From contig NZ_LGAP01000044.1 in assembly GCF_001270265.1 (NCBI RefSeq), positions 1 to 43,793 on the forward strand: a stretch of 43,793 nucleotides of DNA, read 5' to 3'. The notes under the pieces were generated by a model. The model made no database searches, was not told the origin of the DNA, and saw only the letters and a program-made list of their open reading frames with translations. The DNA is from Ensifer adhaerens (GTDB taxonomy: Bacteria; Pseudomonadota; Alphaproteobacteria; Rhizobiales; Rhizobiaceae). This document shows, in pieces, positions 24,845 through 31,912 of the stretch (position 1 is its first letter; the number at the start of each line of letters is the position of its first letter). The position numbers and the translations under genes were made by a program.

Positions 24845-26720
24845 CATGGCGCAGGCTCTGTCGCTGCGGCTGGAGCGAACGCTCGAGCTTGCCGGGGCGT
24901 TGACGCTTGCGGTCCTGCTCGCGACTGTGACGGCTTCCGTCGCTCTTCGGTATTTTGCTGCAAGCGGCTTTACCGGTGCGGAAGAAGCGGCAAGTTGGTT
25001 GCTGGTAACGCTTGCCTCGATTGGGCTACCGCTCGCTTCGACGGCGAAGGGCTTGCGGATCGATTTATTCGAGGGACGGCCGGCGCCTAGTGATGGCCGT
25101 GATCAAAGACCATCCGCGCGCGGCGAGCTCATCATCGACAACAGAGGCACCAAGCCTTTCTCGTCGGAAAACCGGTTCGTGCCCCAAGACCTGCGCACTA
25201 TATTTTCCGGCGCCATCACTCTGGTCGCCTGCATCGTCGTGATATCCGGCAGCGGAAAGGCGGCGCTGGACCTCGGCGGTGTTTCGCCCTCGCTCGGCCT
25301 TTCCGAGGGACTGCGCCCGGCCATGCTGAGCGCCGGAGGAGTGCTGGCGATTGTCGCGATCCTGCTCCGCCACGTCGCGGACGGTCGGCTTGTCGCGTTC
25401 GTCTCGATGCTTGCGATTGCCGTCGGATTGCATTCGGCAGACGGGGCGGTGCCACCGATGGACCTGGAGTCGCCTAGCTTCATGCTGTGCTGCCTCGCGC
25501 TTCTGACAATTCTCGCCGGAACGCCGCTCCCCCATGCTTTCATCGCTCCGGCCTATGTTACCGTCGCTTTCGGCGCGCCGATGCCGGAGGAGGCGATGGC
25601 GGCGGCCACATTGTCCGGCCTGTCGCGTTATCTTCTGACCGCCATCCCATTCTTCCTGCTCGTCGGTGCACTTTTGACAGCCTCCGGGATCGCCAGTGAC
25701 CTGGTTTGTTTTGCCGCCGCCCTTGTCGGCCACCGTCGCGCCGGGCTCGGTCAAACCGTGCTGCTGACAGGTGTTCTGTTTTCCGGAGCCTCCGGATCGT
25801 CGATAGCCAATGCGGCCTTCGGCTCCGCCGCTTTCATGCCGCAGTTGACTGCGCACGGCACTCCGCCTGAGCGCGCCGGCGCGCTGATTGCTGCCGTCTC
25901 GGTGCTCGACAATATCATCCCGCCATCGATCGCCTTTCTGATTCTGGCGGCAGCCGCAGACCTGTCGACCGGCAAGCTTCTGGCCGGGGGCTTCGTGGCG
26001 GGTCTGCTCATGGCAGCTACGCTTGCCATTGCCATCCACGTAAACGGCGCGACGACGGCGCGCACCGCCAGGGCATCCGCCGGAGAGTCCCGACGGTTCG
26101 GCGTACGGGCGCTGCCCGCCTTCGGTCTCGGCATCATTGTTGTTGCGGGCATTCGCGCCGGCGTGGTCTCACCGACGGAAGCCGCAGCACTTGCGGCCGC
26201 CTATACCCTGGTTGCAGCCTTCTTGAAGCGAACGGCCGGTCAAGAAATCGGCGCCGCCTTCGGGCAGTCGGCGCGCGAAACCGCGGCAATCCTGCTGTTG
26301 ATCGGTTCGGCCGCGCCTTTCGCATTTCTCATCGCGGTTGATGGCGTTGCGGCTCAGGTTTCTTCTTTGGCGGGTTGGCTCGGATCCAATCCGTTTCTCG
26401 TGATTGCTGCGCTCAACCTTCTGCTGCTCGGCGTCGGACTTTTCCTCGATATCGGCGCAGCGATCCTGCTGTTCGCGCCTTTGACGCTGCCGGTCGCCGT
26501 TTCCGCCGGCATCGATCCGATTCATTTCGGCGTGATCCTCGTCGTCAATCTGATGATTGGCGGTTTGACGCCACCCGTCGGCATCCTCGTGCAGACTGTC
26601 GGCAACGCTTCCGGTGTTCCCGTGGTCGCGCTGTTTGCCGCGTCGCGGCCCTATCTGCTGGCTCTGTTGTCGGCGTTGGCACTCCTCAGTTTTTCAGCGG
26701 CGCTTGTCGCCTTCTTTTGA
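24834..26720 (+). CDS. TRAP transporter fused small-large permease (DctQM)
   Basis: 628 residues. Residues 1-210 resemble a DctQ small subunit (start LERTLELAGALTLAVLL, then ALRYFAASGFTGAEEAASWL with the typical E-E pattern). Residues about 215-628 are a DctM large subunit with the motifs GASGSSIANAAFGS, LDNIIPPSIAFLIL and the C-terminal GGLTPPVGILVQTVG. TRAP permeases use sodium symport with a periplasmic binding protein. The hydrophilic stretch at about residues 78-125 in the DctQ part is unusual. The start at 24834 overlaps thiD; an ATG at 24846 is an alternative. The shared riboswitch operon suggests a thiamine-related substrate (inference). Confidence 0.9.
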   Translation: MLASMAQALSLRLERTLELAGALTLAVLLATVTASVALRYFAASGFTGAEEAASWLLVTLASIGLPLASTAKGLRIDLFEGRPAPSDGRDQRPSARGELIIDNRGTKPFSSENRFVPQDLRTIFSGAITLVACIVVISGSGKAALDLGGVSPSLGLSEGLRPAMLSAGGVLAIVAILLRHVADGRLVAFVSMLAIAVGLHSADGAVPPMDLESPSFMLCCLALLTILAGTPLPHAFIAPAYVTVAFGAPMPEEAMAAATLSGLSRYLLTAIPFFLLVGALLTASGIASDLVCFAAALVGHRRAGLGQTVLLTGVLFSGASGSSIANAAFGSAAFMPQLTAHGTPPERAGALIAAVSVLDNIIPPSIAFLILAAAADLSTGKLLAGGFVAGLLMAATLAIAIHVNGATTARTARASAGESRRFGVRALPAFGLGIIVVAGIRAGVVSPTEAAALAAAYTLVAAFLKRTAGQEIGAAFGQSARETAAILLLIGSAAPFAFLIAVDGVAAQVSSLAGWLGSNPFLVIAALNLLLLGVGLFLDIGAAILLFAPLTLPVAVSAGIDPIHFGVILVVNLMIGGLTPPVGILVQTVGNASGVPVVALFAASRPYLLALLSALALLSFSAALVAFF

Positions 26721-26735
26721 ACCCTAAGGGAAGGA

Positions 26736-27743
26736 ATGGAAATGCTTCGCCTCAACCGCCGTGCGTTCAACCTGAGCCTGCTTGCCACCGGCGCCGCAAC
26801 ACTTGCCACCCCGGCTTTGACGGGTCGTGCCGCGGCCGCACGCCCGGTGCTCATCGCTTCGCTGCTGGGCGAAAACAAACCGGAAACCAAGGTCTGGCTC
26901 AAGATCCGCGATCTCGTCGACGCCGCGCTTCCAGGGCGGTTTGCCTTCAACATTGTCCCGAACGCGGCCCTCGGAGGCGAGAAGGATGTGAACGAGGGGC
27001 TGCGGTTGGGCGCCATCCAGGGGAGCTTGTCCACTCTGTCGGCCCTATCTGCCTGGGTGCCCGAGAGCCAGCTCTTCGATATGCCGTTTCTCTTCCGCGA
27101 TGCCGACCATGTCCGTGCGGCAGTCACTTCGAAGGCTGGTGACGCGCTGAAGGTGAAGCTTGAGGGTGAGGGCTTCATCGTTGGAGATTATGTCAACTAC
27201 GGTGCGCGGCATCTGCTTGCCAAGGAACCCCTGATGCATCCCGGCGATGTTGCCAGAAAGAGATTGCGCGTCATCCAGAGCCCGCTTCATGCGGCGCTCT
27301 GGGAGAGCTTCGGCGCCGTCCCGGTCGGCCTGCCGATCACCGAGACATATAACGCGCTTGCAACGGGCGTCGTCGACGCCATGGACCTGACGAAGTCGGC
27401 ATATGCCGGATTCAAGCTCTACGAAGTCGTGCCTGACGTGATCGAGACTGGCCACATCTGGGCATCCGGCGCCATCGTCTTTGCCAAACCCTTCTGGAAC
27501 AACCTGACATCTGAGGAGCGGGACGTCTTCCGGGATGCAGCTATAGAGGGCGCACGGCATTTCAACGCATTGATCGTTGCCGATGAGGCTGCCTCTGTCG
27601 AAACGGCGAAGGCTGCCGGTGCGCGCTTGCATGTCGCCGAGGATCGTGATGGTTGGGTCGCCGGCGCTCGGAAAGTCTGGGTGGCATATGCGGATAAAGT
27701 GGGTGGCATGGAGGTGGTCGAAGCCGTGCAGGCAACGGGTTAA
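26736..27743 (+). CDS. TRAP transporter substrate-binding protein (DctP)
   Basis: 335 residues. The N-terminal region carries NRRAFNLSLLA followed by a hydrophobic stretch and an AAA cleavage region (about residue 33), resembling a twin-arginine signal. The body shows the TRAP-SBP arrangement: ALGGEKDVNEGLRLG, RLRVIQSPLHAALWESFGA (split: LRVIQSP then LWESFGAVPV), ETYNALATGVVDAMD and SGAIVFAKPFWNNL. It is the binding partner of the fused DctQM 15 bp upstream; GGAAGG precedes the start. As the last gene of the TPP-riboswitch operon, its ligand is plausibly a thiamine precursor or breakdown product. Confidence 0.92.
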   Translation: MEMLRLNRRAFNLSLLATGAATLATPALTGRAAAARPVLIASLLGENKPETKVWLKIRDLVDAALPGRFAFNIVPNAALGGEKDVNEGLRLGAIQGSLSTLSALSAWVPESQLFDMPFLFRDADHVRAAVTSKAGDALKVKLEGEGFIVGDYVNYGARHLLAKEPLMHPGDVARKRLRVIQSPLHAALWESFGAVPVGLPITETYNALATGVVDAMDLTKSAYAGFKLYEVVPDVIETGHIWASGAIVFAKPFWNNLTSEERDVFRDAAIEGARHFNALIVADEAASVETAKAAGARLHVAEDRDGWVAGARKVWVAYADKVGGMEVVEAVQATG

Positions 27744-27864
27744 GATAGATTGGCTGGTGAGGCGCCAAAATTGAAATCCTCCTGCTGTTTCATAATATTG
27801 TTAGGGTTCTCACTCCCTTGCCCACGGTTTAGAGTGTCGCGAATCGCATCCCACAGGTTGACGA

Positions 27865-28818
27865 ATGCAGGATCCACAACACAGCCACGCGCCGATGAAA
27901 TCCAGCATCGTTCATCTTCCTGAGCGTAAGCAGCGCGAACTCGCTCGCATCGTCGAGGTTCTGCATGAGGAGTTCGAGGACGCGCTGAAGGACGGCACCG
28001 CCGACTTTAAGAAGCGCGGCCGCATTCTGAAGATCATTTTGTTCGGTTCTCACGCGCGCGGAAACTGGGTCGATGAGCCGCACACGAAAAAGGGTTATCG
28101 TTCGGACTACGATATCCTTGTTGTTGTGAACAACAGTAAGTTGACGGATTTCACGCGCTATTGGGCGAAGGCGCAGGACCGATTGCTGCGGCTGTCTGGG
28201 ATCGAAACACCCACTAGCCTGATCGTGCACTCCCGCCGCGAGGTGAACACCTCTCTCTACGAGGGCCAGTACTTCTTTATCGAGATGCGAAACGACGGGA
28301 TCGTGCTCTACGAACTAGATGACGAACCACTAGCTCTGCCGAAACCGCTTTCCAAAGTCGATGCCTTGCGGATCGCGACGGGGTACTTCGAAGACCGTCT
28401 CCCGCATGCAAGGGTATTTTCTAAGACGGCTCGATTCTGCCTGAGCGAAAACAACCTGAAGGAGGCCGCCTTCCTCCTGCATCAATCGATCGAACAAGCA
28501 TACGCCACACTTCTTTTGGTCCTGACGAACTATAGTCCTGCATCCCATAATCTGAACTTCCTGCGCGGTCGCGCCGCAGAGCAGCACAGGGAGTTGGCGG
28601 AGGTCTGGAGGGTTGATCAGCAACGTTTCGTTGCGTGGTTTAACATCGTCAACGAAGCCTATGTAAAAGCAAGGTATTCTCGGCATTATGAAATTACCGA
28701 GGAAGCATTGGTGTGGCTACTGGACCGGACCGAGACGCTGATCGATCTCGTAGAAAAAGCCTGCCGTAACCATCTCGAAAGACTCAAAGCAGAAGTCGAA
28801 AGCGCTAAAAAGATCTGA
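27865..28818 (+). CDS. Fused nucleotidyltransferase (MNT) - HEPN protein
   Basis: 317 residues. Residues about 45-130 are a minimal nucleotidyltransferase domain: ILFGSHARGNW with GSHARG at 61-66 and the metal-binding acidic pair DYD at 81-83. Residues about 165-305 are a HEPN domain (helix-rich, LHQSIEQAYATLLLVLTNYS, then SHNLNFLRGRA). Separate MNT and HEPN genes form toxin-antitoxin pairs in which the MNT enzyme AMPylates the HEPN RNase; here they are one chain, so the control must be intramolecular or the protein has another task. It stands alone between the thiamine operon and a mobile patch. An ATG at 27895 is an alternative start. Confidence 0.85.
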   Translation: MQDPQHSHAPMKSSIVHLPERKQRELARIVEVLHEEFEDALKDGTADFKKRGRILKIILFGSHARGNWVDEPHTKKGYRSDYDILVVVNNSKLTDFTRYWAKAQDRLLRLSGIETPTSLIVHSRREVNTSLYEGQYFFIEMRNDGIVLYELDDEPLALPKPLSKVDALRIATGYFEDRLPHARVFSKTARFCLSENNLKEAAFLLHQSIEQAYATLLLVLTNYSPASHNLNFLRGRAAEQHRELAEVWRVDQQRFVAWFNIVNEAYVKARYSRHYEITEEALVWLLDRTETLIDLVEKACRNHLERLKAEVESAKKI

Positions 28819-29193
28819 GAATAGAAAGCGATATCAGATAGTTGCGATGTGATCTTGATATTCTTCCTTAGTTTTTCGATCGAAACGCGGGTAGGGCGCT
28901 AAACAGCGCTGAAGCGCGAAGCGGCCTTACCATCACGTAGTTCCAGGGTGTCGAGGCGTCGGTGAAACCGCGCGCCTGTTCGCCCGGCTGCACGCCGACC
29001 ATGACCAGATAGATATCCTTCTTGTTGCCGCCACTGAAAACAATCATCAGGGCGATACCTATGCCGAGCGTATTATCCTCGCCATCACGCAGGAGACTGG
29101 ATGCCGCCACGCCCGATTGAAACCACGCGCGGAAGTGGAACGAGGAGCTGCAGGCCCCGCCGCGGCAGGGGCACTGTAGCGATGGTCGGCTGC
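28819..29193 (-). other. Gap with a possible gene remnant
   Basis: A minus-strand frame (28868 to about 29140) reads protein-like sequence with a short hydrophobic stretch (DNTLGIGIALMIVF), then NKKDIYLVMVGVQPGEQ and STPWNYVMVRPLRAS, ending at 28868. The upstream part of the frame is arginine/cysteine-rich and not believable. It may be the C-terminal tail of a gene deleted when the Fic/HTH pair arrived. I do not recognise the family. Confidence 0.3.
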
Positions 29194-29790
29194 TCAGCAT
29201 CGCGCGAATTCCAGGAGCGGGCCGATGTCGTGATTATCAGCCGCTCGCAAAGCAGCCACATAGCGCGCGCGCAGCTCGCCAACGTCGGCCAAACTGCCAC
29301 CGCCCCAACTGAAAGGCTCGCCTCCGAGCCGCCCGACGAGGAGGTCGGCAGCCTGGCGGGCGTGACGGCCATTGCCGTTAGGAAACGGGTGGATCGCGAC
29401 AAGGCGATGATGAAATCGGATCGCGATCTCGTCACGCGGGTAGGTCTGGTGATCGACCCAGTATCTGACATCGTCGAGCAGGTTGATGAGTTCCAACGGG
29501 ATACGGTAAGCCGCAACGCCGATATTCCGTTCCGTGGTTCGGTACGTGCCCGCCCACCGCCAGACATCGCCGAACATCCGCTTGTGCAGCGTTCGCATGA
29601 AGTCGTCGGTGAGCAAACTGTCGATCGAGATGCGCCGGCGCCCGCGCGCCCAGGCCGCTCCCTGGACGATGTTCTCCTGCTCGGCCTCGTTGAGGTCCCT
29701 CCGGTACGTGATCCAGCTCTGAAGCAGGCCCTCCCGCTCCTGTGGCTCCAGAGGTGTCGCATCGTCCGGCTCCTTGAAGAGATCCGTCAC
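29194..29790 (-). CDS. Mobile mystery protein B (Fic-domain enzyme)
   Basis: 198 residues. The Fic motif HPFPNGNGRHAR (134-145) is complete, with catalytic H134 and the anion-binding loop; Fic proteins transfer AMP or related groups from nucleotides to target hydroxyls. The segments WARGRRRISIDSLL and GTYRTTERNIGVAAYRIP are specific to the mobile mystery B family. No inhibitory (S/T)xxxE(G/N) helix is evident in this chain. Its ATG overlaps the stop of mobile mystery A (29787-29790), so the pair is co-translated, as in the family in general. The biological role is not known; a toxin-like or maintenance function is inference. Confidence 0.9.
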   Translation of the reverse strand: MTDLFKEPDDATPLEPQEREGLLQSWITYRRDLNEAEQENIVQGAAWARGRRRISIDSLLTDDFMRTLHKRMFGDVWRWAGTYRTTERNIGVAAYRIPLELINLLDDVRYWVDHQTYPRDEIAIRFHHRLVAIHPFPNGNGRHARQAADLLVGRLGGEPFSWGGGSLADVGELRARYVAALRAADNHDIGPLLEFARC

Positions 29791-30248
29791 GGTCCGTTCC
29801 AGAGATCACGTCCGGAGAGAACGTCGCGGATATAGGCTTCGATCCGCGCCTCCATGTTCACGTCGTCAGTCCCCTGAGCCTCGAGCCGCATTGTGTGCGC
29901 GACGCGCTGTAACTCCCGGATGGCGATCTTGCGCGCTCGGACGTTGACCGCGGCTTCAAGCGAGGTGTTCGGGACAAGGGCGTAGACGAGCGTGCAGTCG
30001 AGGGCCTCCGCCGCCCGGCGCAATGTGTTCAGTTGGATCGTCCCGGACGCCTCCGATTTCTCAATTGTGTCAACGGTCTGCGGGCGGACGCCCAGCCGTG
30101 AGCCCAGCTGAGCGCCTGTCATGCCGAGCGCATCGCGCAGCGCCCGGATCCATCCTTTCGGCGGCGGCCTGAACCGGTCTGTCGCTCGCAGTACGCCGAG
30201 CCGTTCATCGAGACGATTTCGTGCCCGTTTGAGTGTGTCGTTCTTCAT
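29787..30248 (-). CDS. Mobile mystery protein A (HTH regulator/antitoxin partner)
   Basis: 153 residues from the ATG at 30248, which follows GGAAAGAAAA; the frame is open to a GTG at 30296 but that lies inside the operator region. The start KNDTLKRARNRLDERL and an XRE-type helix-turn-helix at about 45-80 (MTGAQLGSRLGVRPQTVDTIE) are typical of the family, which always pairs with the Fic protein. It probably represses its own promoter through the four palindromes at 30277-30390 and may restrain the Fic enzyme. The C-terminal third is helical and may mediate dimerisation. Confidence 0.88.
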   Translation of the reverse strand: MKNDTLKRARNRLDERLGVLRATDRFRPPPKGWIRALRDALGMTGAQLGSRLGVRPQTVDTIEKSEASGTIQLNTLRRAAEALDCTLVYALVPNTSLEAAVNVRARKIAIRELQRVAHTMRLEAQGTDDVNMEARIEAYIRDVLSGRDLWNGP

Positions 30249-30276
30249 TTTTCTTTCCGCGACGCGCTTCATATTT

Positions 30277-30390
30277 TCAGCCTGTAGGCTGATCACTTCC
30301 CATATATATCATTCTATGGCCTGATTTACGATCAATTTCTAACAGGCTATAGACTGATCCAATGCTAGTCTAAGTCAGCCTATGGCCTGA
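30277..30390 (-). promoter_or_regulatory. Four regularly spaced palindromic operators of the mobile mystery operon
   Basis: Four 16-bp sites related to TCAGCCTATGGCCTGA: 30277-30292 (perfect 7-bp arms TCAGCCT/AGGCTGA), 30309-30324 (14/16 matches), 30342-30357 (12/16) and 30375-30390. Centre spacing is 32, 33 and 33 bp, about three helical turns, so all lie on one face of the DNA. The minus-strand promoter (a TTGATC at 30335-30330 and an AT-rich -10 about 30306-30314) lies between them. This layout fits cooperative autorepression by the HTH protein encoded just downstream. Confidence 0.7.
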
Positions 30391-30668
30391 AGTGACCGTT
30401 ATGTCACGCGAGAGAGGCAGAAGTGGAATGGGAAGGCGAGAGGAGGAAGCCCGTGCTGCCGCATGCCCCCGAAGTGGCGCCCGTGGTGACGGTATGCTGC
30501 CACTAGTCACAAGCTGCGTAGCTGTGGAAAGGGGTCTCACTGGCCGGCCTTGGATGTCGGAAAGGTCACTTCGCGTTACCTCTTGGGCCTCCCCGGAGCG
30601 TCGCGCCTTTACTGATGTTGCCGATCAATGTCTTGTTGAAGTCGTCTTGGGTGGGAGCGCGAGTGTTC

Positions 30669-31007
30669 TTATCGAACCAGCATCACTGCTCGGTCAGCCG
30701 TTCGTGCGGTGGCGTATTTGCTCCAGGCGGCTTCCTGCTCCGGCTTGATAGCAAGGTCGGCCTTGAGCGCATCGACCCGCGCGGGATCGGCGAAGGTCTG
30801 CTCGCCGCCCATCATTCCGTGCATCATACCGGGGCCCATTCGGCCACCCATCATTCCTCGCATCATTCCGGGACCCATGCCGCCTGGTCCGTGCATGAAC
30901 ATCGGGCCGAAGCCGCCGGGGCCATAACCGGTCGATTGCGCGTAGGCCCATCCGCCAGCGAGTAAGATCGCGGCGAGACCACCAAGAACAACAGTTCTCT
31001 TCTTCAT
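30669..31007 (-). CDS. Met/His-rich periplasmic protein, probably truncated
   Basis: 112 residues from the ATG at 31007 (MKKRTVVLGG, signal peptide cleaved near WAYAQ at residue 24). Residues about 28-68 are a Gly/Met/His-rich stretch with repeats such as HGPGGMGPGMMRGMMGG, a composition known for copper or silver binding in periplasmic proteins. The following DALKADLAIKPEQEAAWSKYA resembles the start of an LTxxQ/Spy-CpxP-like domain (first half shown: ADLAIKPEQEAAW), but the protein ends after about 20 more unrelated residues, so the C-terminal part is lost. It is divergently transcribed from the two-component genes. Confidence 0.65.
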   Translation of the reverse strand: MKKRTVVLGGLAAILLAGGWAYAQSTGYGPGGFGPMFMHGPGGMGPGMMRGMMGGRMGPGMMHGMMGGEQTFADPARVDALKADLAIKPEQEAAWSKYATARTADRAVMLVR

Positions 31008-31092
31008 GTCTGTCTCCATCATTGAGGCAACAGTCAGTTCCGTTGCTGGGCGCATTCAATCCGGCGGATGTCACTGAACTTTTTCGGGTCCC

Positions 31093-31116
31093 CACAATAT
31101 TGTGACAATCTGTGAC
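31093..31116 (+). promoter_or_regulatory. Palindrome and tandem TGTGAC boxes between the Met/His protein and the regulator
   Basis: CACAATATTGTG at 31093-31104 is a perfect 12-bp palindrome, and TGTGAC occurs at 31101-31106 and again at 31111-31116, a 10-bp period typical of OmpR/PhoB-family binding sites. They lie in the divergent promoter region, so the response regulator may control both directions. This is inference from position and spacing. Confidence 0.4.
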
Positions 31117-31189
31117 GAGAACCGCCGTTGGCACATTCAGGCACAACAATTTCGGGACGAGACGCGCCGCTCTGAGCTACAAACCTCTC

Positions 31190-31912
31190 ATGAACGCCGT
31201 GCCTCACATCCTTGTCGTCGACGACCACCGCGAGATCCGCGATCTGGTTTCGCGCGCGCTCACCCGGGAAGGCTATCGCGTCAGCGCAGCAGCCGACGGG
31301 CGCGCCATGCACAAGGCGCTGGCTGACAGCCGGATCGATCTTGTCCTGCTGGACCTGATGCTGCCGGGCGAAGACGGTCTGTCGCTGTGCCGCGCCCTGC
31401 GCGCGGAATCGAACATCCCGGTCATCATGCTGACGGCCAAGGGCGACGAGGTGGACCGCGTCATCGGGCTGGAGATGGGCGCGGACGACTATGTGGCCAA
31501 GCCGTTCGGCAGCCGCGAACTGATCGCGCGCATCAGGGCCGTTCTGCGCCGCTGTGAGGCGCCGGCAGCAGTGCCTGGCCAACGCCCCAAGCATTTTCGC
31601 TTCGACAGGTGGGTGCTCGACACCGGTGCGCGCGAGTTGCTTCGGGACGATGGCGTGACCATCCCGCTCAGCACCGGCGAATACGATCTGTTGATTACGT
31701 TGGTCGAACGACCCCAGCGGGTGCTCAGCCGCGAACAGTTGCTCGACCTGGCACGGGGACGTGCCGCCGCGGCCTTCGACCGCAGCATCGACACCCAGGT
31801 CAGCCGCCTGCGCAAGAAACTGGAGCGCGATCCCGGCGAACCGAAGATCATCAAGACCGTGTGGGGCGGCGGCTACATGTTCACGCCAGCGGTAGCGGTC
31901 GAGCACCTATGA
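31190..31912 (+). CDS. OmpR-family response regulator
   Basis: 240 residues. Receiver domain 1-120 with the acidic pair D11/D12, phosphoacceptor D55 (LVLLDLMLPGEDG) and the conserved lysine in YVAKPFG. The winged-helix DNA-binding domain occupies about 140-232 and ends RKKLERDPGEPKIIKTVWGGGYMF (split: RKKLERDP, then TVWGGGYMF), as usual. The ATG at 31190 is chosen because receiver domains start 5-10 residues before VVDD; the frame is open from a GTG at 31112. The stop overlaps the kinase start as ATGA (31909-31912). Confidence 0.93.
   Translation: MNAVPHILVVDDHREIRDLVSRALTREGYRVSAAADGRAMHKALADSRIDLVLLDLMLPGEDGLSLCRALRAESNIPVIMLTAKGDEVDRVIGLEMGADDYVAKPFGSRELIARIRAVLRRCEAPAAVPGQRPKHFRFDRWVLDTGARELLRDDGVTIPLSTGEYDLLITLVERPQRVLSREQLLDLARGRAAAAFDRSIDTQVSRLRKKLERDPGEPKIIKTVWGGGYMFTPAVAVEHL

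Noticed and set aside
25065-26039. 324-codon minus-strand ORF opposite dctQM
   Set aside because: Gly/Arg/Gln-rich shadow of a membrane-protein gene; no start signal.
30392-30965. Plus-strand ORFs at 30392-30748 and 30615-30965
   Set aside because: Overlap the minus-strand signal-peptide protein and the operator region; histidine/serine-rich shadow composition.
31112-31189. Longer N-terminus for the response regulator starting at GTG 31112
   Set aside because: Adds 26 unconserved residues before the receiver domain and overlaps the putative TGTGAC binding boxes.
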